Shown: positions 26,385 through 35,110 of the stretch, in pieces
Position numbering within the stretch: position 1 is the first letter of the stretch
How the letters are laid out: every line of letters starts with the position of its first letter
Source of the DNA: CAZCSK01 sp964501265
Lineage (GTDB): Bacteria; Actinomycetota; CADDZG01; JAHWKV01
DNA: 61,656 nucleotides
Assembly (NCBI GenBank): GCA_964501265.1
Contig: CAZCSK010000010.1
Span: forward strand, 1-61,656
Direction of reading: 5' to 3'
Position numbers and translations under genes: made by a program
The notes under the pieces: generated by a model
Told to the model about the DNA's origin: nothing
Database searches by the model: none
The model's input: only the letters and a program-made list of their open reading frames with translations

Positions 26385-26966
26385 TCAGGATTGCTCAGCC
26401 TGTTTCCAAACGTGAAGGAATCGTTGGGCGACCGTGATGGTTGAGAGGATTGCAAGAATCCATAAGGCCGGTTTCAGAACGGAGAAGACAAGCCCGATCG
26501 CGATCAGTCCAATCCTCTCGGACCGTTCTGCGATTCCCACGTTGCAAGTAAAGCCCAGGCCCTCGGCTTTAGCCTTCACATACGACACAGAAAATCCGGC
26601 GACCAGAACCACCAGGGCCAGTGTAAGGCCGGTTCTGTCGCTCGACACTCCGTACGTCCAGGCGACGGCCCCGAGTATCGCTCCGTCCGAAAGGCGGTCA
26701 AGAGTTGAGTCGAGGAACGCGCCTTGAATCGTCACTTTGCCTGTTGCTTTGGCAACAGCGCCGTCGAGCACATCGAAGATTGCTCCCCCAACGAGCGTCC
26801 AGCCCGCAGCGAAGGGCGACCCTTTCACGAGGATTGCGGCGGCCGCCAGTACGATCGCAAATCCCGTCATCGTCAGCATGTTGGGCGTCAGACCGATGTG
26901 GCCCAGTGCTCGCCCTATAGGCAAGACGATTCGCTGGACCGCGGCCCTAAATAGTTTGTCGAGCAA
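26385..26966 (-). CDS. pgsA: CDP-alcohol phosphatidyltransferase, probable phosphatidylinositol phosphate synthase
   Basis: 193-residue integral membrane enzyme with several hydrophobic helices. The CDP-alcohol transferase signature is split over DVLDGAVAKATG (~64-75) and GAFLDSTLDRLSDG (~81-94), giving D-G-x2-A-x8-G-x3-D-x3-D. Position next to patA and pimA supports the actinobacterial phosphatidylinositol phosphate synthase role. A different head group is possible. The start is TTG with GGAG upstream. It is divergent from the EF-G-like gene. Confidence 0.88.
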   Translation of the reverse strand: MLDKLFRAAVQRIVLPIGRALGHIGLTPNMLTMTGFAIVLAAAAILVKGSPFAAGWTLVGGAIFDVLDGAVAKATGKVTIQGAFLDSTLDRLSDGAILGAVAWTYGVSSDRTGLTLALVVLVAGFSVSYVKAKAEGLGFTCNVGIAERSERIGLIAIGLVFSVLKPALWILAILSTITVAQRFLHVWKQAEQS

Positions 26967-27004
26967 CCCTTACATCTCCAAGTTTGGCGTGCAGGGCAAA
27001 TATA

Positions 27005-27010
27005 TAGAAT
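27005..27010 (+). promoter_or_regulatory. Putative -10 box of a leaderless promoter for the EF-G-like gene
   Basis: TAGAAT, six bases (GCCGCC) before the ATG at 27017, identical in sequence and spacing to the alaS and class A beta-lactamase-like genes. TTGGCG at 26984-26989 could be a weak -35, with a short 15-bp spacer. Confidence 0.55.
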
Positions 27011-27016
27011 GCCGCC

Positions 27017-29086
27017 ATGAAGACCTACCCCACGGACAAGATCCGCAACGTCGTACTTCTCGGACACCAGTCGACAGGCAAAACCACCCTGGCCGAGGCA
27101 ATGCTTTTTATCTCCGGTGCAACCACTCGAATGGGAGCCGTGTCTGAAGGAAACACGGTCTGCGATTTCGAACCGGAGGAAATCAAGAAAGGTCTTTCCG
27201 TCAGCCTTGCTCTGGCGCCGATCGAATGGAAGGACCACAAGATAAACGTATTGGATGCCCCGGGATACGCCGATTACGTGGGCGAGGCGCAGGCAGCATT
27301 GCGCGTGGCCGATCTCGCGGTGTTGGTTGTATCTGCCGTTGACGGAGTCCAGGTGCAGCACGAGCACCTTTGGCATCTCGCTGAAAATGCCGGGATCCCG
27401 AGAATCGCCTTCATCAACAAGCTCGACCGCGAACGTGCAGATTTTCATGCGGTGCTGGAATCTCTAACTGCGAAACTTGGGAGCGGTTTCGCTCCGCTCG
27501 ATCTTCCCCTCGGTGAGGAGCACGAGTTTCACGGCATCGCCGACGTGCTTACGGAGCGAGCTCACAGATACGACTCGTCTGGGGCGGTGAGCGAGGAGGA
27601 GATGTCGACGGAACTCGAGTCCGAGACCAAACAGCTGCACACCAAGATCGTCGAATCGGTGGCGGAAACTGACGACTCGTTGATTGAAAAATACCTGGGC
27701 GGAGAGGAGCTTTCAGAGAAAGAGGTGATAACCGGCCTTCACGAGGGAGTTGTTGCCGGAAGAGTCTTTCCCGTGCTCGTGGGGTCGGCAACCAAGTTGA
27801 TAGGCATCGACAGACTTGCCGATCTGATCGTGGAAATGGGCCCAGCGCCCGGCGAGCAGGGACCGGTGATAGGGCACCCTCCTGGATCGGACGACCTGAT
27901 CGAGCGTGCCGTTAGCGCCGACGATCCCCTAAGCGCGTTTGTCTTTAAGACCATCTCGGACCCATATGTCGGGCGCATTTCGGTGTTCAAGGTCGTATCG
28001 GGGAAGTTCCGTCCGGACTCCTCGGTGCTAAATGTGAGCGCCAAATCCGATGAACGGATCGCGCACGTGTTCACTCTCAAAGGCAAACATCAGGAGCAAC
28101 TGTCAGAGATTGCGGCTGGCGACATCGGCGCCGTCGCGAAACTGGCCCATACGCGCAGCGGAGAAACGTTGACGGACAAGGCTCATCCGATCGTCTTCGA
28201 GGCGCTCGAACCTCCCGACCGGTCGCTGGCAAAGGCGATCGAGCCAAAAACAAAGGGCGACGACGAAAAACTGATGATCGGTCTTGCCCGGCTTCAGGAA
28301 GAAGATCCCGCGCTTTATCTGGAGCGAAACAGCGAAACACATCAGACCCTTCTGTGGGGAACTGGCGAGACCCATTTAGAAGTCGCGCTGGAACGTCTGT
28401 TGCGAAAGTTTGGAGTGGAAGTCGTGGAAATTCCTCTTCGAATCGCCTACCGGGAGACGATTTCGAAGCCCGGCAAAGGTTTAGGGCGTCACGTAAAACA
28501 AAGCGGCGGCCACGGCCAGTATGCGATTTGCAATCTTGAAATAGCACCACTGCCACGAGGTTCGGAGTTTCAGTTTGTGAACAAGATTTTCGGCGGGTCC
28601 ATCCCAAGTCAGTGGATACCGTCGGTCCAGAAGGGAGTGGAGAAAACTCTCACCGATGGGGCGGTTGCCGGATATCCCGTGGTCGATGTGCAAGTCACTC
28701 TTGTCGACGGCAAGTACCACGCGGTCGACTCGTCCGACATGGCGTTCCAAATCGCAGGATCATTGGGATTCAAGGAGGCCGTGGCCGACGCGGGCGTCTC
28801 GTTGCTGGAGCCGATCATGAATCTGGAGATTATGGTCCCCGATGAATATTTGGGCGAAATCATGGGCGACCTCAACTCAAAACGCGGCAAAATCCAGGGG
28901 ACCGAGGCGATCGGCCACCGCCAGTTCGTGAAGGCCAAGGTACCGATGGCGGAGATCACGCGCTACGCCATCGACCTACGATCGATGACAGCGGGAAAGG
29001 GAACGTTCTCGTCGACCTTCTCGCACTACGACGAAGTCCCCGCAAACCTTGCCGACAAGATCATCGCCGAACACTCGCCCCGCTGA
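27017..29086 (+). CDS. EF-G-like translational GTPase (EF-G2 type)
   Basis: 689 residues, close to EF-G length. The G domain has G1 GHQSTGKTTLAEAML (~14-28), G3 LDAPGYADYVGE (~82-93) and G4 NKLD (~136). Domains II-V follow, with the late HRQFVKAKVPMAEITRYAIDLRSMT. The G1 motif GHQSTGKT instead of AHIDAGKT, and EEIKKGLSV instead of a canonical RGIT switch, match EF-G paralogues (EF-G2/FusA2-like) rather than the housekeeping factor. The cellular role is uncertain. It sits in opposite orientation inside the otherwise minus-strand thrS-HIT-pgsA block. Confidence 0.88.
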   Translation: MKTYPTDKIRNVVLLGHQSTGKTTLAEAMLFISGATTRMGAVSEGNTVCDFEPEEIKKGLSVSLALAPIEWKDHKINVLDAPGYADYVGEAQAALRVADLAVLVVSAVDGVQVQHEHLWHLAENAGIPRIAFINKLDRERADFHAVLESLTAKLGSGFAPLDLPLGEEHEFHGIADVLTERAHRYDSSGAVSEEEMSTELESETKQLHTKIVESVAETDDSLIEKYLGGEELSEKEVITGLHEGVVAGRVFPVLVGSATKLIGIDRLADLIVEMGPAPGEQGPVIGHPPGSDDLIERAVSADDPLSAFVFKTISDPYVGRISVFKVVSGKFRPDSSVLNVSAKSDERIAHVFTLKGKHQEQLSEIAAGDIGAVAKLAHTRSGETLTDKAHPIVFEALEPPDRSLAKAIEPKTKGDDEKLMIGLARLQEEDPALYLERNSETHQTLLWGTGETHLEVALERLLRKFGVEVVEIPLRIAYRETISKPGKGLGRHVKQSGGHGQYAICNLEIAPLPRGSEFQFVNKIFGGSIPSQWIPSVQKGVEKTLTDGAVAGYPVVDVQVTLVDGKYHAVDSSDMAFQIAGSLGFKEAVADAGVSLLEPIMNLEIMVPDEYLGEIMGDLNSKRGKIQGTEAIGHRQFVKAKVPMAEITRYAIDLRSMTAGKGTFSSTFSHYDEVPANLADKIIAEHSPR

Positions 29087-29096
29087 GAACGGGCCC

Positions 29097-29576
29097 CTAC
29101 GTCGCGTCGAACGCCCTCTTCAACCGCAGATACGACTCCTCTAACGGTTCCGGGATCACTTTGACCCCGGCGAGCACCGGCATAAAGTTCGTGTCGCCTG
29201 CCCATCGCGGCACTAAATGCAAGTGAAGATGACCAGGTACGCCAGCCCCCGCCACTTCCCCTAAGTTTGCCCCGAAGTTGAAGCCTTCCGCTTTCAATTC
29301 CTCCTGCAAAACAGCGATGCTCAGCGAAACCAGACGCATGACCGCTGCCGTCTCTTCGCCGGTGAGGTCTCCAAGATCCGGAGTGTGCCTTATGGGGGCC
29401 ACCACGAGGTGACCGCTGTTATAGGGAAACTTGTTCAGTACCACGCAAGCCAAGGGCTCAATCTTTAGAACCAGCTCAGCGCCTAGGTCTGTGGATCGTC
29501 CAGCCGCGCAGAGGAAGCAACCCTTGGTGGGCGGAGCTCCTATGTATTCCATGCGCCGGCGGAAAAGCCGCTCCAT
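29097..29576 (-). CDS. HIT family hydrolase/AP4A phosphorylase-like protein
   Basis: 159 residues starting MERLFRRRMEYIG. CFLCAAG has paired Cys (possible zinc site). VVLNKFPYNSGHLVVAPIRH is the HIT fold core, and the histidine triad is HLHLHLVPRW (~113-122). Its position between thrS and pgsA matches the mycobacterial diadenosine tetraphosphate phosphorylase (Rv2613c); the exact substrate is inferred. The start is preceded by 11-bp tandem repeats that include the thrS stop. Confidence 0.9.
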   Translation of the reverse strand: MERLFRRRMEYIGAPPTKGCFLCAAGRSTDLGAELVLKIEPLACVVLNKFPYNSGHLVVAPIRHTPDLGDLTGEETAAVMRLVSLSIAVLQEELKAEGFNFGANLGEVAGAGVPGHLHLHLVPRWAGDTNFMPVLAGVKVIPEPLEESYLRLKRAFDAT

Positions 29577-29577
29577 T

Positions 29578-29610
29578 TTTACTTCTCGTTTACTTCTCGT
29601 TTAGTTCTCG
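29578..29610 (-). repeat. Three tandem 11-bp repeats across the thrS stop/HIT start
   Basis: On the plus strand, TTTACTTCTCG occurs twice, then TTTAGTTCTCG once. In coding sense each unit reads CGAGAA(C/G)TAAA, so each unit carries a TAA in the thrS frame or beyond it and a purine-rich GAGAA that can act as a weak ribosome-binding site for the HIT gene. Confidence 0.75.
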
Positions 29611-31385
29611 GCCGCGCGACGCTCACTGATCTCTTTGGAGATCATGGCTGTGAATTCGGCGCGCGTCATGCTCCGCTGCTCTTTGACGCCGCGAGTCCTA
29701 ACCGACACACCGCTGCCTTCGACCTCCCTGTCACCTACCACGAGCATGTAGGGAATCTTGAGCATTTGAGCCTTACGAATTCGGTTCCCCAGGGTTTCCG
29801 AGGAGGCGTCGACTTCGGCGCGAACGCGGGTGGCCTTCAGTTCCCTTACAAAGTCGGATGCATACTCGACGTGCGGTTCTGCAATAGGAATGACCACCAC
29901 CTGCTCCGGCGCAAGCCACGATGGGAAAGCCCCGGCGTAATGCTCAATCAATATTCCTAGAAACCGTTCCACCGATCCGAAGAGGGCCCGGTGAATAACG
30001 AAGGGCCTGTGGCGCGCGGAGTCTTCCCCCGCATATTCAAGGTCGAACAACTGGGGAAGTTGAAAATCCACTTGAAGCGTTGAAAGTTGCCAGCGTCGGC
30101 CAATCGCATCCTTCACGTGAACATCGATTTTTGGCGCATAAAACGTACCCTCTCCCACCCCTATCCGGTAGGGGAGGTCCGCAGCTTTGAGTGCGTCCTC
30201 CAGGGCCTTTTCGGCCTCGTCCCACTCTTCTGGACGCCCGACAAAGTTGTCGGGCCGCGTCGACAATTCTGCCTCAAAGTCGGTCAAGCCGAAAGTGCGC
30301 AAGAGTTTGAGGACAAACGCGAGCAGACTTGCCAGCTCGGTCGACAACTGGTCCGGAATACAAAAGATATGGGCATCATCCTGAGTGATTCCACGGACGC
30401 GCGTAAGGCCATGCATGACACCTGACTTCTCAAATCTGTAGACAGTCCCAAACTCAAAAAGACGCATAGGCAGCTCCCGGTAAGAACGAGTCCGCGACTT
30501 GTAGATCAGCATGTGCATCGGACAGTTCATGGGTTTGAGGTAATAGGTTGAGTCTTCCATCTCCATCGGTGGATACATGCCGTCGGCATACCACTGCAGA
30601 TGACCAGACTTTTCGAAGAGCGATGATTTAGCGATGTGCGGAGTCCAGACAAACTCATAGCCCGCTGCTTCATGTTCTTCACGGGAGTAGTCCTCCATGA
30701 GCTTTCGAATCAAGCCGCCCCGGGGGTGAAAAACGGGAAGTCCTCCTCCCACGTCGGCCGGAAAGTGGAAGAGATCCATGTCTACCCCGATACGGCGGTG
30801 ATCACGAAGTTCGGCTTCCTCAAGCCTCCACAGGTGCTGCTCCAGAGCCTCGGCAGATTCCCACGCCGTACCGTAAATCCTTTGAAGCATTGGATTGTGT
30901 TCGCTTCCCTTCCAGTACGCACCAGAGGACTTCATCAGCTTGAACGCTCGGATCTGTCCGGTAGAAGGAATATGGGGGCCGCGACACAAATCGACAAATT
31001 TATCCCCGTTGACATAAAGGGAAACGACATCACCCTCTACACCTTGAGCCTTTGATTCCTCATCAATGTCACTCAGCCATTCGAGCTTGTAGGGCTGGTC
31101 TTTGAACACCTCTATCGCTTCGGCCATTGAGATTTCTTGGCGATCGAAGGGTTGGTTCTCCTTCACAATCTTCTTCATTCGGGCTTCGATCTGCTCTAAG
31201 TCCGCGGGCGTAAAGGGTCGACCAATGTCGAAGTCGTAGTAGAAACCATCTTCAATGGCCGGGCCCCCAGCGTATTTGGTCTTCGGCCAGATCGACAGCA
31301 CCGCCTGCGCCAAGACATGAGCGGTGGAATGCCGAAGGATCTGGAGACCTTCGTCGTCTGGTTGTGTCAAGTTTTTTGAGTTCAT
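29601..31385 (-). CDS. thrS: Threonyl-tRNA synthetase lacking the TGS domain
   Basis: 594 residues from the ATG at 31385 (MNSKNLTQPDDEGLQILRHS). The editing N2 domain has HSTAHVLAQAV and FVDLCRGPHIPSTG. The catalytic domain has zinc ligands in KPMNCPMH (Cys) and FVIHRALFGSVERFLGIL (His), and motif 2 RVRGITQDDAHIF. The anticodon domain is at the end. A start at 31532 would lie inside the upstream peptidase gene. The usual ~60-residue N-terminal TGS domain is absent, as in some other bacterial ThrRS. Confidence 0.95.
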   Translation of the reverse strand: MNSKNLTQPDDEGLQILRHSTAHVLAQAVLSIWPKTKYAGGPAIEDGFYYDFDIGRPFTPADLEQIEARMKKIVKENQPFDRQEISMAEAIEVFKDQPYKLEWLSDIDEESKAQGVEGDVVSLYVNGDKFVDLCRGPHIPSTGQIRAFKLMKSSGAYWKGSEHNPMLQRIYGTAWESAEALEQHLWRLEEAELRDHRRIGVDMDLFHFPADVGGGLPVFHPRGGLIRKLMEDYSREEHEAAGYEFVWTPHIAKSSLFEKSGHLQWYADGMYPPMEMEDSTYYLKPMNCPMHMLIYKSRTRSYRELPMRLFEFGTVYRFEKSGVMHGLTRVRGITQDDAHIFCIPDQLSTELASLLAFVLKLLRTFGLTDFEAELSTRPDNFVGRPEEWDEAEKALEDALKAADLPYRIGVGEGTFYAPKIDVHVKDAIGRRWQLSTLQVDFQLPQLFDLEYAGEDSARHRPFVIHRALFGSVERFLGILIEHYAGAFPSWLAPEQVVVIPIAEPHVEYASDFVRELKATRVRAEVDASSETLGNRIRKAQMLKIPYMLVVGDREVEGSGVSVRTRGVKEQRSMTRAEFTAMISKEISERRAAEN

Positions 31386-31395
31386 GATCGGGTGA

Positions 31396-32628
31396 TTATC
31401 TCGCGGAGAGTGATATGGCGCTTGCCCATTGCGATTCAAAGTCTGCGAAAGTGATTCCGAGGGCCTCCTGAAACGCACGTCCCAACCGATATTCGAGTGT
31501 GCCTGGTTCCAGCCGCACTTTGCCGAGTGCAAGGTAGAAGCGGTTCACGCCCTCGATTCCAAACTTTTCTTTCATGTACTTGAAGGCCGCTACGGACTCC
31601 TGGTACGAGTTCAAGATGTCACCGCCTTCTCCGGCCGTAAATTCCCAGTCTTCGGGAAGCTTGCGGTCGAACCGTCCGTCCTTAACTTTCCGATCAAGGA
31701 TGGGAGTGGCTCGGGTTCCGCTCAGTTCCGCCAGACCCTCTTCCACGAAAGCCGGTACGAATGGGCCGGTTGCCCTTCGAGTGGAGACATGCACAAGTTC
31801 GTGGACCAGGATTCTGGTGCGAACTTGCTGGTTGTGCCTAAGAAAGTTCTGGCGGTTCAAGATGATTCTCGTACCAACTACGTCCCACGCATCGGCGTCC
31901 TCGCGATCGAGTCCCGATGTTGCGAATGCAACGAAGTTGCTCACATCAAACGTGGCTTCGATCATCCTTTCCAGCTCCGCCTTCGTCGACGGCACAAGAA
32001 TTGGCGTCTTCTTAGACCACTCGCTCTTCCATACCTGATCAACAGCCGGAAGTGCGGCTTCGGCGGAGGCAAGTAGTTCCTCGGCAAATGAAGCTTCCTC
32101 TGGGTGCAGCAACAAGATGAAGTGGTCACTGGTTCGAGTGACGACATCACCGAACTCCCACATGTCGCGATCTGTGAACTCCCCCAGGTCCTCGGTATCG
32201 GTGTCGGAAGCAATTCGCCATTGTTCCCCTTGCCTGACAAATGTCAGAATCAACTCTCTTATCGAAGGCCGCTCGTCGTATCCGTTGAGCACATATCGCT
32301 CTTTGACGGGCGCCACGATCACCTGGCCCCCGTACTTCTTACGATCCTTCTCTCGGGTGAGTTCTGGTTCATCGTCGAATAGTTCGAGAGCAAAGTTCGA
32401 AATGGGGAGTTTGATCACAGAGTTAAACAAGCGTTCCTGTGCGGCTACGAACTCGGCGTTCCTGGGATCGAGCGTCGCCATGAACGATTCTCGGTCGGAG
32501 CTATTTAGGGCCTGGGCTCTCGTTCTAAGGAGACCTTCGATGTCGTCCGCGTCGGACGCCCTGGTGGCGGAAGGTACGGCCAAAAGGGCAATCAACGCTA
32601 GCGTCGTTATTCCAACTCGGTACCCCAT
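31396..32628 (-). CDS. Secreted gluzincin-type metallopeptidase (peptidase MA-like)
   Basis: 410 residues. A Sec signal peptide (ITTLALIALLAVPSATRA, ~6-24) precedes an NTF2-like N-terminal region (ALNSSDRESFMATLDP). The C-terminal half has the zinc motif HELVHVSTRRA (HExxH) and, 19 residues on, FVEEGLAEL with the third ligand Glu. This is the gluzincin/peptidase_MA pattern. The substrate is unknown. TACCCT lies six bases before the ATG. It is divergent from the 32651 gene with only 22 bp between starts. Confidence 0.8.
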   Translation of the reverse strand: MGYRVGITTLALIALLAVPSATRASDADDIEGLLRTRAQALNSSDRESFMATLDPRNAEFVAAQERLFNSVIKLPISNFALELFDDEPELTREKDRKKYGGQVIVAPVKERYVLNGYDERPSIRELILTFVRQGEQWRIASDTDTEDLGEFTDRDMWEFGDVVTRTSDHFILLLHPEEASFAEELLASAEAALPAVDQVWKSEWSKKTPILVPSTKAELERMIEATFDVSNFVAFATSGLDREDADAWDVVGTRIILNRQNFLRHNQQVRTRILVHELVHVSTRRATGPFVPAFVEEGLAELSGTRATPILDRKVKDGRFDRKLPEDWEFTAGEGGDILNSYQESVAAFKYMKEKFGIEGVNRFYLALGKVRLEPGTLEYRLGRAFQEALGITFADFESQWASAISLSAR

Positions 32629-32634
32629 ATCAGC

Positions 32635-32644
32635 AGGGTAGCCT
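32635..32644. promoter_or_regulatory. Overlapping divergent -10 boxes
   Basis: AGGGTA (32635-32640; TACCCT on the minus strand) lies six bases before the peptidase ATG at 32628. TAGCCT (32639-32644, plus) lies six bases before the GTG at 32651. The two boxes share two bases. No Shine-Dalgarno sequence fits in either direction. Confidence 0.45.
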
Positions 32645-32650
32645 AGGGCG

Positions 32651-32992
32651 GTGGGAATCTTCTCGAAGAAGCGCCCGGAGCCCGACCCTGAACCCGTCGT
32701 TTCTCCGGATGTGCTAGTCAGAGAGTTTCTGCGCGGTCAGAACCTCGAACAGATTGGCAAACTCGAAGAAGCGATCGCTCTTTACGAGCATGCTGTGGCC
32801 TGCAGATTCGACGCCTCTGGCCCCTACGACCGCCTTTTGATCATCTATGAGCAGCGACGTATGCATCGGGATGTCATCCGAGTCGCCCAAGCCTGCCTAG
32901 AGTCGGTTCGAACCTACCCTGCCAGGAAACTTTTCTACGAGGAACTACTGTCGAAGGCTGAGAAGGCTCTTGCTTCCCCACTCGATGGCTGA
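32651..32992 (+). CDS. Small TPR-like protein
   Basis: 113 residues from GTG: a basic/proline N-terminus (GIFSKKRPEPDPEPV), then LEQIGKLEEAIALYEHAVA and GPYDRLLIIYEQRRMHRDVIRV, which form helix pairs of tetratricopeptide type. No signal peptide. The function is unknown, probably protein binding. It overlaps the next gene by 8 bp and likely forms an operon with it. Confidence 0.7.
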   Translation: MGIFSKKRPEPDPEPVVSPDVLVREFLRGQNLEQIGKLEEAIALYEHAVACRFDASGPYDRLLIIYEQRRMHRDVIRVAQACLESVRTYPARKLFYEELLSKAEKALASPLDG

Positions 32993-34103
32993 AGCTGGCC
33001 CGGCCGCCACCCTCGCGGGATTGATACGCGCGAAGGGCCCGATCCCGTTTGATATTTTCATGAACGCCGCGCTCTACTCCGATCCTGGTGGCTTCTACCG
33101 CAGACACGTTCCGGGCGACTCCGGCACCTACAGCACGTCGCCGTCCCTTACGCCGTGGTTCGGTAAGTTCGTTGCCCGTCAACTTGAAGATTTCTGGCGT
33201 CAACTGGGTGAGCCTGGTGAGTTCGTTGTGGCTGAAATAGGACCAGGGAGTGGCGATCTTGCCTTGGCCACGATCGAGGCAGTAGGTGGACGACTCAGAG
33301 CTGCCCTCAAATGGACCTTCATCGAGCCTTTCGAAAATATCGCAGCAGTTCAGAGAAGCAAGCTGGCGACCTCGCCTGTCCCAACGACCTGGTTGGGACA
33401 GCTTGAAGATTCGGATCCTATTGTGGGAGTCATTCTTGCGAATGAAGTTCTCGACAACTTCCCCTTTCGCATCTTTGAAGTTCGGGGCCACAGGCCCGTC
33501 GAAATTGCAGTGGACCTCCGGGGAGGAGAGTTTGTCGAGACACAGGTTCAGATCACTGATGCGCAGCTAAAGGAGCGAGCCCACGCGGCGGTAGGTCTTT
33601 TGGAAGACGGGGACCGCTTTGAGATTTCCCTTCATCAGGAGGAGTGGTTGGGCCGAGCGGCTTCGATTTTGAGAGATGGATATGTACTTGCGATCGATTA
33701 CGGCGACGATGAGCCGGCGATCTGGGTCGGTCGTCCGGCCGGCTCCGCGGTCACGTATGCAAATGGGTCCTTGGGAGTAGATCTGCTAAAAGACCCAGGG
33801 TCGGTGGACATCACTGCACACGTTAATTTCTCCGCCTTGTCACGCGCCGCTGCCAAGGCGGGCCTCGGCGTAGGACGGCTGTTGACTCAGCGAGGGTGGC
33901 TCGAATCTCTCGGACTAGAAGACGCAGTAGTCCAACTGATCGGAGCTCAGAAGCTAGCGGAGAGGGAAGGAGACCACGGCGAGGCAATTTCCTTGCTGGC
34001 AGAACGTTCGCGCATAGAGAGCCTTAGAGCGCGCGGAGGTTTGGGAGCGCTGCGGGTCTTTCTTGCAGCCAAGAACGCTGCCCTGGATCAACCCTTTTCG
34101 TAG
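32985..34103 (+). CDS. MidA/NDUFAF7-like SAM-dependent methyltransferase (COG1565)
   Basis: About 372 residues from the ATG at 32985 (MAEAGPAATLAGLIRAKGPI). IPFDIFMNAALYSDPGGFY is the family N-terminal signature. SAM motif I is VVAEIGPGSGDLA (~88-100), followed by VILANEVLDNFPF and LAIDYGDDE. In mitochondria the homologue dimethylates an arginine of complex I; the bacterial target is not known. Its end overlaps the convergent DUF2090 gene by 16 bp. Confidence 0.87.
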   Translation: MAEAGPAATLAGLIRAKGPIPFDIFMNAALYSDPGGFYRRHVPGDSGTYSTSPSLTPWFGKFVARQLEDFWRQLGEPGEFVVAEIGPGSGDLALATIEAVGGRLRAALKWTFIEPFENIAAVQRSKLATSPVPTTWLGQLEDSDPIVGVILANEVLDNFPFRIFEVRGHRPVEIAVDLRGGEFVETQVQITDAQLKERAHAAVGLLEDGDRFEISLHQEEWLGRAASILRDGYVLAIDYGDDEPAIWVGRPAGSAVTYANGSLGVDLLKDPGSVDITAHVNFSALSRAAAKAGLGVGRLLTQRGWLESLGLEDAVVQLIGAQKLAEREGDHGEAISLLAERSRIESLRARGGLGALRVFLAAKNAALDQPFS

Positions 34104-34993
34104 ACCTCAATGAATCGCTTGTATTTTTGAGCAACAAGGTTGACCGCATCGACGCGGTTCATCGACCCCGACCCATATCCCTTAATCGAGTCTCCGAAGA
34201 TTGACCGGCCGATGGCAAAGCCGATGTAGCCAGGAAGACCAGCTGCTGCTCGCAGCCATTCATCAACTTTCGCATCGTCGGCGCCACGACCGAGAACCAC
34301 ACAGCCAACTCCGCTTTTGCCGTCGCCTCGCACGAGTTCCGCGATCTCGCTGCACTCGTCGCGTGAGTCGATGCCCTCTATCTTCCAGATATCGGGGTCT
34401 ACGCCGCCCGCCAGCAACTGCTTGATCGACTGTTTCATCAATCCAGGTCTAAGTTCCGTGTCATAACGTTCCACGTCGCCTTCGACCGAGGCGAGTTGGT
34501 CTTCCTCGGCCGGAACGAGCAGCTCGAAAAGAAACTTGCGTTCGCGCTCGTGCAGCCAATCGGAGAGGCGACGGAGCCGCTCGGTTTGGCTCTTGTTCAT
34601 GTCGGGGTCGCCAGCCGGGTTGTATCGGACAAGTACTTTCGAGAAGTCCGGATTGAAATCCTCTATGTGGTCCCCAAACTGGTCGCCGTACTCGAAGTCG
34701 AACTCGTTCTGGCCGCTTTTCTCAACGGGCATCGCTAGATTCACCGAGTCGGCTTTTGCCTTGCGAGCTACCTCGGATCCGTACTGCTCGTCGGTCAGCA
34801 CTCCCGCGTTTTCCTTCGCGACTCCCTGAGTAATGGCCGATTGGAAACCCTCGAATATCAGGCCCTTGGCGTCTTGAGTCCGCTCTATTTCCTCGGGCGA
34901 GGGCTGCTTGGCCGTGATTCCAAGCATTTTCTGAAACGAACTTCTGTGGTCGAAAGCAAGGATGTAGATCGGTTTGTCGTAACCCAACGTCAT
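34088..34993 (-). CDS. DUF2090 protein, aldolase-like (IolC C-terminal domain family)
   Basis: 301 residues starting MTLGYDKPIYILAFDHRSSF. LAFDHR, FELLVPAEEDQL and DIWKIEGIDSRDE match the DUF2090 module that forms the C-terminal part of IolC-type proteins and resembles class I aldolases. The Lys in IWKIEG may be the Schiff-base residue (inference). No inositol catabolism genes are nearby, so the substrate is open. A Shine-Dalgarno GAAGGAG precedes the ATG. Confidence 0.8.
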   Translation of the reverse strand: MTLGYDKPIYILAFDHRSSFQKMLGITAKQPSPEEIERTQDAKGLIFEGFQSAITQGVAKENAGVLTDEQYGSEVARKAKADSVNLAMPVEKSGQNEFDFEYGDQFGDHIEDFNPDFSKVLVRYNPAGDPDMNKSQTERLRRLSDWLHERERKFLFELLVPAEEDQLASVEGDVERYDTELRPGLMKQSIKQLLAGGVDPDIWKIEGIDSRDECSEIAELVRGDGKSGVGCVVLGRGADDAKVDEWLRAAAGLPGYIGFAIGRSIFGDSIKGYGSGSMNRVDAVNLVAQKYKRFIEVYEKG

Positions 34994-35017
34994 GAGCGCA
35001 TCTCCTTCTTAGGCTAG

Positions 35018-35089
35018 TGGGCGCGGCTGGGATCGAACCAGCGACCTCTGCTGTGTGAGAGCAGCGCTCTCCCGCTGAGCCACGCGCCC
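35018..35089 (-). tRNA. tRNA-Val (anticodon CAC)
   Basis: 72 nt with a 7-bp acceptor stem (GGGCGCG/CGCGCCC), D arm GCTC...GAGC, anticodon stem CTGCT/AGCAG with loop CTCACAC, T arm GCTGG-TTCGATC-CCAGC and discriminator A. CCA is not encoded. It lies between the DUF2090 gene and the response regulator. Confidence 0.96.
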
Positions 35090-35110
35090 ATTTGAGGGCA
35101 TTATAGGCGT

